From Spinellus fusiger (lineage: Eukaryota; Mucoromycota; Mucoromycetes; Mucorales; Phycomycetaceae): DNA of 64,000 bases. The notes under the pieces are model-generated. The model saw nothing but the letters and a program-made list of their open reading frames with translations, was not told the origin of the DNA and made no database searches. This document shows positions 1 through 10,805 of this stretch, one piece after another (position 1 is the stretch's first letter; each line of letters starts with the position of its first letter). Made by a program: the position numbers and the translations under genes. The DNA lies in contig JALLLS010000034.1 in the NCBI GenBank assembly GCA_025094145.1, forward strand, positions 280,261-344,260, in the 5' to 3' direction.

Positions 1-1099
1 CAGAGGACACCACAGTTAAGCAGAAATAGACACACTATTGGAAAGAATAGAAGAGGTACAGGCCTTTTCACAAGAGACTATGTTGCCAACGTGAAGTTCA
101 ATAGACTCATTGTTATATCCTTTTCTTGAATGTGAGGCCATAGCAGGTGCCTTTGAGGTAGACCTTGCTCAAGGTAGGCTGAAATTCATTATAAAATAGA
201 GTATCAGAAAGGAGAGCCTCAAACATGACTGAGTGGGCTGTTGTATCATGTCAGTATTTCAAAGAACAAGCATGTTGATCTTTTGAGCTGATAACCACCT
301 TGACTCAGTAGTTGACATAAAAATAAGAGGCACCCATATGAGATTCTCTAACATAGGAGAGAGACAAGATATAAGTGGTGGTGTAAGTGTTGAAATAAGC
401 GACAGGGACCGCTTAGGAGGAGTCTCTGAAGTTATACCGGGAAAAGTCATGACTTTTTATTTTACATTTTACATGTCCATCTGTTCTTAATCAGTCTTTG
501 AGTTTATTTTGTCCCAAACTTATTTCGAAAAGAATCCCAATAATCTCTGAAAATAATGTATATTCATGAATACAAATGATACCAATTAAAACCCCTTAAT
601 AATTAAAGAAAAAAGCTTTCTATAATAATAAATGAAGTGTAGTGAATAAAGAAATAGTACACTTATGAGCCATCTTTGGTATCCATCACCGTTTAGTATC
701 TCTGCCCTATAATAACAGAGAGTGTACATGTATGTTCCTTGGGAGTTGTCTCTCACTTCATTATGATACTATTCTTTAACTTTCTTCTGTTTCTTAGCTT
801 ATAAAATCATTCAATTTCAAGCTTCTTTTATTCATTTGATACTAAAAAAGGTCAATTGGGTTAAGATCCACGTTAAGCATAGAAGAAATATAAATAAATA
901 AAATATTTTGTTTATTAATGGCTTGTAAACAATAATAAAGCAAGTATAAAGACTATTTAATTTATTATTTACTAGACATAATAATATTTAGTAATGACAA
1001 GATCCAACAAGACACATTTTATTGTTCTTTAGGTAGTTTACCTGTAGTATGAGTTTCCGTCAGTTAGGTAAATAGAGCTACAGCAATAATCGGGGAAGG
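1..1099. other. AT-rich stretch with no recognisable gene
   Basis: I see no gene I can name here. On the minus strand 480-1 has short open stretches in shifting frames, such as a 63-codon one ending at 259. They look like a decayed coding sequence, possibly a mobile element, but carry no motif I recognise. The rest is AT-rich and full of stops in all frames. Confidence 0.4.
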
Positions 1100-1690
1100 A
1101 GAAGGTTCCATTTTTCCCATTGAGACAATAGAATATGTCTAAAGTTCAATGTAACAGTGAGATCACAATTCCAAAGCCTCAATGTCTTGTCTTTCATACA
1201 ATTTGTTTGAACACATTTAATTTCAGATTGACGATGTGACCCCAAAGATCAAACTTTTCGCCCGTGTAGCTCATGTCTTTTCAAGATAGGGTGGTTGTGT
1301 ATCTTTATTTTTTCATAGATAGATATTTGTTGAGCATCGGGTAGTTTGATTGGAGTGTAGGACGCATATTGATAGTAGTTATCATTCAGCGGGTAGATAT
1401 TTTATTTGACGTACTTTGAATGTGAGGTTTGTTTTACCAGAATTACTACCCTCTCTGATTTGTTTATTAAAGAGGGACAAAAATACCTCACAGAAGAAAT
1501 CTTTGGTTATACAATCATTCAAATCATATCCATTTTCACTTTTGAGTAGATGAATCAAGATATGCCCAGGGAGTGTGTACATGTGAGAGACAATGGAATT
1601 GATGTTATGGACCAAATCTTGCCAAATTCTGGTGGATTGGCACCTGAATAACTTGCCACAGGCTTTTCATCAGTCTCCTATAAGAATCAA
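1100..1690 (-). pseudogene. Decayed transposon protein, TnpB/Fanzor-like C-terminus
   Basis: Read on the minus strand, 1615-1382 is an open stretch. It is followed in other frames, with stops, by a segment (about 1375-1120) that contains a Cys-x4-Cys pair (KCVQTNC) and then RLWNCDLTVTLNFRHIL. The order 'Cys pair, W-N-x-D, five residues, N-F-R-x-I' resembles the zinc ribbon plus RuvC-III motif (RDxxAxxN) at the C-terminus of TnpB and the eukaryotic Fanzor proteins; here the Arg of the motif is Cys. In-frame stops and frame changes mean it cannot encode an active protein. The family assignment is an inference from motif order only. It could be another transposon-derived protein. Confidence 0.35.
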
Positions 1691-3392
1691 ATACAGGTAA
1701 GAACTTTAGGTTGATTCTATAAGCATTTTTAGTTTATAAAAATATATTGGAATACAATAAGAAAGAGGAAATGAATGGTTTTTTTTTAAAATAATAATAA
1801 CATTGAATAGTATCAGCTACTATTTATGATCTATTGGTGTAATAGCGTTGTCAATGGCTTTTTGTGTCCAAATATATTTAGTTGGTTAACGTATAATAAA
1901 CTCTGCTGTTTTTATTATCATTGTTCAACTTTAATATTCTTTTATACTTCTACTCTATTCTAATGATTACAGCAAATAGGATAAATTGGAGGAAATTACC
2001 ACCAAAAGGCACACAGACTAACACAGACTGTTGTACTTTTATACTATCTTTAAAAGGTCTATCCACTGCATTTAAATATACTACAATTTATCATAGATGC
2101 TTCATTCCAGACCATTGGTTTTGTAGCTGTTTTTTATTTTATTTTATTTTATTTTTATTTTTATTTTTACGAATTGCTAATTGTTAACTTCTCGCTTTTT
2201 AATAAGATTTTAATGTATTTTTTACTTGAATACATTAGGTAGAAATTTTAGAAAAAACAATAACAATCACAAGCATATGTTTATTCACAATGAATTAATA
2301 CTGAATCTGAATCTGAGGAATTACACATCCTTTCTCAGTGTATTAGTGTAATTTTTGATGTTCAAAAAATCTGAAACAAAAAATGTGTTGTAATATAAAA
2401 GTATATTTCTCAGAGACAGATTATAGTCTTTACATATAGCTATAGAATAGTTCTAAGGCATAATATTCCAATTTAAACTAATGATTTCTTGGAAGTTTAG
2501 AGACTCATTCCATAATTCTTTCAACAATGCCATTGATTATATGAACTTTACTTCTAGAAGTGGTGATAAATAGATACAGCAGCCACATACTCTCATGCCA
2601 AGTGTCGTACTATAGTTCTGTGTGGTCATCGTATGACCTATTCCTTAATGAAAGAAAAGGCTTGTTTTATTAATAAGGTTCTTCGGTGTGTGTAAGATCT
2701 GTAATACGTAGATGGTATACGAATATATTGGGATTTTCACTTTAATCTTGTGGATATTTTATTTATTTATTTGTGGATTGATTTTGTAGATTCTTGTAGA
2801 TTTTTTATTATAAAATAAAATAAAATAAACTATTCACAATATTCAAGTGAAAAACCCAATAGTATACTATTGCCAAAAGAATCAATGAATATAACATTTG
2901 GTGAAATGAATACAGCACAATTAATCACTAAAAGTAAAACTTCGAGTGTCTAGAGAAGATAAAACAGCTGTATAATAACAGTTAAACCTAAGGACAGGCA
3001 TTCTTTTCTTTTTTTATTTTAAAAAAAAGAACTTTATATAAGTTCTAAGAGTAAATACTCATCTATACCACATGATAATTATTAACATACACACACTCTT
3101 CACACTAATTTATGGCTGGCTTTCAGTATAAAGATCATGATGTACATATACTAAGTATGAGAATCAAGCCAATACTGTTGATAGAGTCTGGAGCTCATGT
3201 CTAGCTTATATTGTTTATTAAGTTATACTTCGATAGATACCACAAGTGATAAAGAAAAGATAATATTTAATTTATAAATACACCAATCTTTATTTTGAGA
3301 AAAAAAAAGAGAATAAATAGTAAAAAAGAGTTTATAAGTATAAGTATAAATATGACCAAAGATTTATTCCTTTACTTTTATTCCTTTACTAA
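1691..3392. other. Upstream region of P450 A
   Basis: No gene seen. It is AT-rich with homopolymer runs. Bases 2533-2721 recur in inverted orientation at 8867-9048, next to the inverted P450 relic, so this is duplicated flanking DNA of the P450 family locus. The 670 bp between this repeat and the P450 A start presumably hold its promoter, but I see no distinctive element. Confidence 0.5.
2533..2721 (+). repeat. Inverted duplicate of P450 5' flank, copy 1
   Basis: This stretch, from the 'tatatgaactttacttctag' region to 'gtagatggtatacg', is nearly identical to the reverse complement of 8867-9048. It includes noncoding sequence only. It shows that the inverted P450 relic was copied together with upstream flanking DNA. 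Confidence 0.85.
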
Positions 3393-5445
3393 ATGTCCTC
3401 AATTTCTTCCTATCTCCCAAACCATAAAATCATCAACACTTTCTTGAATGATCCAAAACTAGCATTAATGAGTGCTGTGGCTCTCGGCACGGTTGCCTAT
3501 TCAGTTTATTCTAATATGAAAAAAGACAATAACCAAGAATTTAGTTCAATTCCAATGCCAAAAGGAAACTACCCCATTGTTGGTAAGAACAATACTATGT
3601 GTTATTGAGAAACTCACCATACCTTCTCTCAGGCCATATACCACACCTTGCTAGCTCCCCTCAACTTAAAATGCAGGAGTGGCATGAAGAATTAGGTAAC
3701 TAGTGTGTCCTGGTCATGTTGCATTGGTCTAACTTAAAATTCTAGGTCCTATTGTTCATATCAAGATGGGCGTAAAAGACTTTATCCTTATATCAGACCC
3801 TAAGCTTGCCCATAAAATATTTATAACTAATGGAAATGTTACTTCTTCACGTCCTCCTCATGCATTCATTACCGAGTATTATAGCCATGGAGGAAGGTAA
3901 GATGCAGCAAATGCATAACGTGCATAATGTTCTAAATGTATTATGCCTTTGAACTTTAGAGGCATTCTTTTTGGTGAATATGGCAAACAATGGATCAAGG
4001 CAAGAACAGCTGGTAAATATATATATATATATATAGTTCATAAACTCTTGACTGTATTAACATGATAGTATAGCTACCACATTTTTAGCACCCAAGGTTG
4101 TGGATGAATTCAAAGACATGCTTTTCTTTGAGGCAGAAAACTTCGTGAAAGTATTGATGGAACAAACAAAGTCGATGGAAAACTATGATCCATTTGAAAA
4201 CATTAAATGTTTTTCTCTTAATGTGGTGCTATCGATTTGCTGTGGAACACGTGTGGATTCACCTGAAGATCCAATTTACAAAGAGATTATAGATGCTGTT
4301 GAAGTTCTCTCAGAGAAAGCTGGATTTAAAGAAGACATAAGCTCATTCATTCCTGCTTTGTATTTTCTGGAGTACATAAGTGGTAAACATAAGAGAAACA
4401 ATGAATGGATTTATGGTTCACGGGATCCTACTATGAGAAAGTTACTGAAAAAAGTCATCGAGAGTGATGCTGATTCCATACTAAAAAAGATGTATGCATC
4501 AGATGATAAGGCTAAATGGGATGAAAAAGACTTTATCGTGATCTTAAGTGAGTTGAATGATCAATATTTCATGTGCCTAAACTTTTATAGATGACATGTT
4601 TGCTGCTGGAACAGAAGCTACTGCTGTTACAATCGCACGGACTTTTCTTTTCTTATCAAACCACGCAGAATTCCAAAAGAAGATTTGTGATGAGATTGAC
4701 GCATTTATTCTGAAGTATGGTCGATTACCAGATTTCTCAGAACGCGAACATTTTCCCTATATGATATCTTTTCAACGAGAGATGCTACGTAGTTTTCCTG
4801 TCAACTCTTTGGGTGCCCCACACTTTGCCAATGAGGATTGTTAGTATATTTTAACTACTAATGTTCTAAAGAAACTAACATATGCTTTTATCATCTATGT
4901 AGTCATAGTTGATAACTATCTGATTAAAAAAGGATCAACACTGCTTAGCAATATGTATAGTATGCACAAAAATCCTGAATTCTACCCCAAACCAGACAGC
5001 ATCATCCCAGAGCGTTTCATAGACAATGACAGTACAATGTATGCATCAGCAAATGGAAATACAAATGATAGAGATATATTTATGTTTGGATGGGGAAGGT
5101 AAAGATAAACAACATAACAGTGCTTATCTTTGAGTTACTAATATTAATATGTGGATATATAAAGACGTATTTGCCCTGGAATCTATCTGGTAATATCTTG
5201 TTAATATTTAAGATATATTTGTATGTATTCTAATAATATGCTTTTGTCTGGTCACTCTATAGATTGAGATGGAACTCTTCTATGTTTATGTCAATCTTTG
5301 GTCACGCTGTACAGTTGAGCCAATGCTCGATTCCAATGATAATCCTGTATATGCTAATTACAATGAGACTGTAAACATTGGCTTGGGAATTTTTCCTGTT
5401 CCACATGAATTAAGATTTGTTGAGCGACCAGACAAACTGCTGTAA
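3393..5445 (+). CDS. Cytochrome P450 monooxygenase A
   Basis: A heme-thiolate monooxygenase, presumably on the ER membrane, using a reductase partner; substrate unknown. Nine exons join in frame: 3393-3582, 3633-3695, 3746-3896, 3960-4012, 4089-4547, 4591-4839, 4903-5098, 5165-5189 and 5263-5445, giving 522 residues, normal for a microsomal P450. The N-terminus has a hydrophobic anchor (ALMSAVALGTVAYSVY) and a proline-rich hinge (PMPKGNYP). The I-helix motif is AAGTEAT, the K-helix ExxR is EMLR, and the heme-binding loop is FGWGRRICPG with the axial Cys. Intron 5 is only 43 bp and still has a ctaaac branch-point-like motif. Exon lengths match P450 B exactly, which supports the model. It looks intact. 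I cannot assign a CYP family. Confidence 0.88.
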
Positions 5446-6206
5446 AGAAACCACATAATAGTAGAAAGATAGTAACAACTTTAATAATTTAGACTATTCT
5501 TTTCAACTAAGAAAACATATTCCATTACCATTTTTATATATTAATAAATTCATATTCTTACAATATCTACCACATAACAAATGATTCTTTGACTCACTTT
5601 GATATTATGTAGGAGCTGATAGAGAATAACTCCATAATGGCCGAAGCATTTTACATAATCAACTTATCTTGCTTCTTATGGATAGGCTGTTGAGGCATTT
5701 AAAGGATGTATCCTTGATTCAGCCATTCAAAAGAACTAGCCTTGATAAAAATCTTAATGAAAGAAATATCATAGTAATTATAAGAGAGATTATATTTAGT
5801 TCTTAGTAGTATAAGATAGAACACATTCTCTTCATTATTATAGTAGATTATTTTACTAAATAAAATAAAATAAAAAGAAAGAAAGCTACTGACTATTCAA
5901 TCTCATTATCAAAGCTTCTCTTAAGAATAAACAAAATATAAAATAATATCTTAATAGTTTCATATACATTATCATGAAGAATCATGATTAATGATACTCT
6001 ATGCTTTGGCATAGGGTTTACTGTGATTATATGAGTAGTAACAGTAAGTAAATGCTAATGAAATTAAACATAGGCCCAATGTCAAAGTACCCAAGTACCA
6101 ATAATTAAAAGAACAGCATTAATTAAATAATATGGGGTAGAATATCAAAAGAAAGAATAAGTAACCTTATTGCCAGTATGAGGTAGAGAGATCACACTGT
6201 AGTGTA
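5446..6206. other. Intergenic region 3' of P450 A
   Basis: I see no gene. The stretch is AT-rich and ends at the TA dinucleotide (6205-6206) that flanks the Tc1/mariner element. Confidence 0.5.
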
Positions 6207-7582
6207 CAGTCCTATGCAATAAGTGACTAGACAAAAGATAAATGTTTATTTCTTATTCTTCAGAAATAAAATAGAGGTCTTTTTTCTTTTCTTTTATAAT
6301 TTATTCAAAAGATAACTTCAATAAATAAAATAAATAAAATATCAGCCAACTCTTAGCCAAAGACATGAAGATGGTCTCATCAAAAGAAGGGAGCATGATA
6401 TGCTTATTAGAGGTCAGATCATAGGACAATGGAAAAGACGTGCTACTTATCAGGAGATTTCTGATAATCTTGACATCCCAAAGAGTACAGTGGGCAGTGT
6501 CGTCTTATTGTATAAAAACAAAAGCATAAATCGACCCAAACTGCGTACAGGAAGACCTGAAAAAGTTTCATCTACTTCAAAACTGGCTATCGTTTTGTCT
6601 ATTTGAAGAAACCCTGTACAAACAATTGCATATCATTTGAAAAATATGAATGATGCAGGCGTGGATATTTGCCATAGCACATTTCTAAAATACATTAATA
6701 AACTCGAGGTTTTTTCATGCTTACCATCAAGAAAACCTGGTATGACATTTACTCACAAGCAAAGGCGATTGGAATAATTTAAAAACAAGGCTGATTGGCC
6801 AGTAGAGAGGTGGAGTAACGTCGTCTGGTCTGATGAGTCCCGTTTTACAGATGTGGGCAATAATAAAGGGACTAGAGTGGTCAGGAAGAGAGGTGAAAGG
6901 TATGAGGAGTGTTGTGCGCAATAGATATACAATTATGGCAATGGCTCAGTCATGGTGTGAGGTTGCTTTTGGTGCAGAGGTTTAGGACTTCTTGTACTCT
7001 TGGAGGAATCAGTTAATCAAGACAAGTATGTCAATGTACTTGCCAAATACTTTCTTCTATAGTTCCACAAATTGCAAGAGAACCGCAATGAGACCATTCT
7101 CTTTCAAGAAGACGGTGTATCTTGTCACACAGAAACATATAGTAGATGGTACAAACAAAAGAGATATATGATTGAAGGTTTTGATTCTTGGCCTGCACAA
7201 AGCACAGATCTTAACCCAATTGAGCATATCTAGGCTTATCTTGAGAATAAGATCGAGCCGTGTCGAATAAGTATAACCAATACAAAACAGCTTGAACAAT
7301 GCTTGCATAGTGAATGAGAGAAGATCCCAAATGAATTTCTGGAAAATATAGTGGATAGCATGCCAAAGAGGTGCTCCGCTGTGATGAAGAATAAAGGCTT
7401 TGCTACAAAGTACTAAGTAGTACCTTTATTATGAGGATGTAGACAATCATTTAAAGAACAACTACTTCAGATTTTGTGTTATTCCATGAACCTTTTATTA
7501 TGAACATCTTAGACTGATAGATATGCCTTTAATGTTCAAAAAAAAATTCATTTTTTGTTTAGTCACTTATTACATAGGACTG
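6207..7582 (+). mobile_element. Tc1/mariner-type DNA transposon, inactive
   Basis: Terminal inverted repeats of about 32 bp bound the element: cagtcctatgcaataagtga at 6207 and its near-perfect reverse complement ending in cataggactg at 7582. A TA dinucleotide sits on both sides (6205-6206 and 7583-7584), the target duplication typical of Tc1/mariner. Length is 1376 bp, ordinary for the family. It encloses one transposase reading frame that is broken by stops. The right end lies in DNA homologous to the 3' flank of P450 B, so the insertion is inside the P450 duplication. Confidence 0.9.
6400..7416 (+). pseudogene. Tc1/mariner transposase, seven in-frame stops
   Basis: The reading frame stays continuous for 338 codons with no frameshift but is interrupted by stops at 6604, 6775, 6922, 6958, 7060, 7231 and 7315. 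The N-terminal helix-turn-helix region is visible (QWKRRATYQEISDNLDIPKS), then the GRP motif (RTGRPEK). The DDE catalytic triad can be placed at VVWSDESRF, FQEDGVSCHT and STDLNPIEH. At least four stops (6775, 6958, 7231 and 7315) stand where the family has a conserved Trp, so TGG became TGA, TAG or TAA. This is a dead copy; the start at 6400 is the first in-frame ATG and may not be the original. Confidence 0.9.
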
Positions 7583-8815
7583 TACTTATTTAATAGATTT
7601 AATTGATTGTATATCTCGTATTAGTATGATTTCTTTTAAAGTAGTTTATCGGGGCGCTCAACAAATCTTAACTGGTGAGGGATAGGACGAAGAGTTATAC
7701 TATAACTTAAAGGTGTTGAGTAATCAGCATATACCGGATTATCATTGGAATCGAGCATTGGCTCAACTTCACATTAAGGGAAGCACAGATAATATCATCG
7801 TATGGATTCACATTCTTCTTTGACTTTGTTTGTGCCATTAACATTCCTACGAGGTTTTCTGCCTCAAAGAAAAGCACTTCTTTGAACTCATTCACAACCT
7901 TGGGTGCTAAGAAGGTAGTAGCTATACTATCGTGTTAATACAGTCAAGAGCTTATGAACAATATCTTTCTATTTATATATATTTACCAGCGGTTCTTGCC
8001 TTGGTCCAATTTTTTCCGTTTTGACTGAAAGCAACACCTCTAAGATCCCAGGGGAGAAAGTTAGTCTTTGTACTTGATGTATTTATTTCTTTCTACCTGC
8101 CCCCATAGGTGTAGTGATTTTTAATAAATGAATGATTAGGACGTGAGGAGGTAATATTTCCATTAGTTACAAATATTTTATGGGCGAGCTTAGGGTCTGA
8201 TATAAGAATAAAGTCTTGTACACCCATTTTAATATGAATGATGGGCCCTGGAATCTCAATCAAGTTAATAGATGTTAACATGCATTGAACACATTATTTA
8301 CCCAGCTCTTTATGCCACTCATGCATTTTAAGTTGAGGAGAGCTCATAAGTTTTACCATATGACCTATGAAATGGCATGATGAATATTTTAATACACTAA
8401 TAGCTCAATAGATCAATAGCTTAATAGCTCAATAGCTCAATAGCTCAATAGCTCAATAGCCCTATAGTATAGTTCTTAATGTTGTAAATGTGAAGACTTT
8501 TCCCCCTTGAAATACACATTGGACAAGGGAGGGAAGACCATCCCTGAATTTACTGAGAAGCTATTGTCGTATAACTTAGATCTTTGTAGCATAGAAAGAA
8601 TATGTATATAAGTAGACCAAAATTCATACAATGGGGTAGTTTCCTTTTGGCATTGGAATTGTATCAAGATATTGACTTTTGTCTTTTTGTAGGATATAAT
8701 AAACTGAATAGGCAACCGTGCTGAGAGCCACAGCACTTATCAGTGAGAGATTTGGATCATTCAAGAATTCACTGATAGCTTGTGAATTAGAGAGAGATAG
8801 CAAGAATGAATGCAT
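7583..8815 (-). pseudogene. Inverted, internally deleted third P450 copy
   Basis: Read on the minus strand this matches P450 B, from exon 1 (8815-8625) through exon 2 and exon 3 (about 8281-8107), exon 4 and part of exon 5. It then jumps at about 7775 to the last exon and 3' flank (7774-7585). About 1.09 kb of B is missing, removing the I-helix, ExxR and heme-Cys exons. A foreign segment of about 150 bp (8481-8629) interrupts the exon 1 splice donor. It cannot make a P450. The N-terminal residues differ from both A and B, so it is an older third paralogue or a recombinant. Confidence 0.87.
8398..8468 (-). repeat. 8-bp minisatellite in relic P450 intron
   Basis: Tandem copies of a 'caatagct' unit lie in what was intron 1 of the relic. 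The same unit, in the opposite orientation, lies in intron 1 of P450 B at 12119-12175, with a different copy number. Confidence 0.8.
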
Positions 8816-8866
8816 TTGATGAAGACAAAGTAAGAAAGAGAGAAGCCAAAATATTGTTATTCGTAT

Positions 8867-9048
8867 ACCATCTACGTATTACAGATCTTACACACACCGA
8901 AGAACCTTATTAATAAAACAAGCCTTTTCTTTCATTAAGGAATAGGTCATACGATGACCACACAGAATTGTAGTACGACACTTGGCATGAGAGTATGTGG
9001 CTGCTGTATCTATTTATCACCACTTCTAGAAGTAAAGTTCATATGATT
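8867..9048 (-). repeat. Inverted duplicate of P450 5' flank, copy 2
   Basis: Reverse complement of 2533-2721 with few differences. It begins 52 bp upstream of the relic's start codon, whereas the A copy lies 670 bp from its gene, so the copies also differ by a flanking deletion or insertion. Confidence 0.85.
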
Positions 9049-9616
9049 AGCGAAATCAAAAACTACACTGATATTTATTCTTAGTGGCTTATTGAAGTTT
9101 AATGGATTATTTGTAGGTTTTTATCGTGTTATACTAAATCTCATAATTTTGATTTCACAAAACAGATAGACAGCAGCTTGACTAATGACGATTATTTTAT
9201 CATATCATTCCTCACTAAGTTTATTCTTTGTATCTCTAATATAATTACATACCTTCATTGGGAAGCTTAGTATCATTGTATACTCAGTAGTAAGATTTAC
9301 AGAGATCATAGCCATAATGCTTAGTGTAATATAGATCGAGGATATCTTTGGTACTTTCAAAATAGAAAAAATTCTTTATCTTTCTTATCATATTTGATTT
9401 GTCAGAGTTAGAATCTATGCTAAAGTATAATCAACAGTATTTCTGGTAAAAGTATAGCCGCTTTTTTTGTAGTGTAAAATACCTATTTCTCTTTTGGGTG
9501 ATGAATATTCTACTTTTGTTACTAGTGAGAAATTTAATAGATAGAAATACACACAACCATCTTATGTAAATATATTAGTATTTAAGTATGGGATGGTAAT
9601 GTGTTTTGTAGCTCAT

Positions 9617-9656
<40 letters not shown>

Positions 9657-10345
9657 AATAATAAACCAAGAGGTAGTTTTCGTACTGTTAAAATAGTTAC
9701 CATAAGAGTGAATACCACAAGACGATTTGCTAAAGGGTATGACTTCTAACTACATGAACATAGATCTGTCTTTATTAAATTAAGTAATATAACTTTGTGG
9801 TAAAGATTTTTGTCCTATTAAGTAAATTTTTCTGTTGATTTTATTTTTATTTTTATTTCACTGCAGGTGAGATTTAGTAACACTCTCATGTTAGTTCTAA
9901 TACCATACTAAAAGCTAGACTGCATATTGTGACCCCTTATCTATGAACATCTTCTGAAAAACTGACAATGTTTATTAAGATTATTGAATAAAGATTATTT
10001 CTATTATTGCAACCTGGCACAAATGCAATAAATAAGACTGCTATCTGAATTTATAATTCAATATTTTATGCCTGTGAATACTAAGTGCTAGACTATAGAG
10101 GTTTAACATAAAGTGAAATGTTCTTATAATCTTTATAGATTTAGATATAGTTAAGTGGTGTGATAAAGAATATATCTTGTGAGTTTGTTCAAGAATAGAT
10201 ACACATACAAAGACGATTAGAGTATATTTGTAGAAAAGGTGTCACTAGTAGTCCATCAATAAGAAGGGATATTTTTGTGAAACAGTTCTCAAAACACAAT
10301 TGAATTAGCCAGTACAAATGTAGTCTACAATATAATATCTTGTGA

Positions 10346-10445
10346 GTCTTGTGTATTAGTCGCGCATTGGGCATTGTAACCATCTTATATAAGCTTTTGA
10401 AAATACGACAAAAAATCACCCCAAACACATAATGAGAAATATTGA
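10346..10445 (-). repeat. Decayed dispersed repeat, copy 1
   Basis: About 100 bp here align at roughly 70% by eye with 63497-63595, sharing the core cgcattgggcat and the block ending in acataa. Both copies, read on the minus strand, give similar peptide fragments containing F-K-x-x-x-x-x-V-x-M-P-N-x-R, so the source was probably protein-coding, perhaps a transposon. I cannot name the family. Confidence 0.5.
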
Positions 10446-10644
10446 TCAAAGAATAGTAAATCAGATGTTTTATTTATTAAGGATAGCTAATAAAAAAGAT
10501 ATAAAGTACATACGAATGAATGAGTCAAAGATACATACTGAGAGAGTTTCCTAAAATTGGAAAGTATTTTGTCGCTTTTCTAAAGATGAGACAAATCACC
10601 TTGTATGGAAATAAACCTATACACCAGCTGATTTTTGTCATATA

Positions 10645-10805
10645 CAGTCCCTCCACTGTTAATTAGTCATTTGCTTTGAACCAGATTATATCAAAAAAGA
10701 TAGGAGAAAAGCGTTTTTATTATTATTGTTTTTATTATTATTATAATAAAACAAACAAAAAAAACTGGGTTCAAAAGGAACAACTAATTAATCATGGAAG
10801 GACTG
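10645..10805. mobile_element. MITE-like element with 40-bp terminal inverted repeats
   Basis: The left end cagtccctccactgttaatt and the right end (reverse complement cagtccttccatgattaatt) form imperfect inverted repeats of about 40 bp around an AT-rich core with no coding capacity. The termini begin CAGTCC like the Tc1/mariner element at 6207. TA precedes the left end, but CA follows the right, so one duplication copy may be mutated. Confidence 0.7.
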
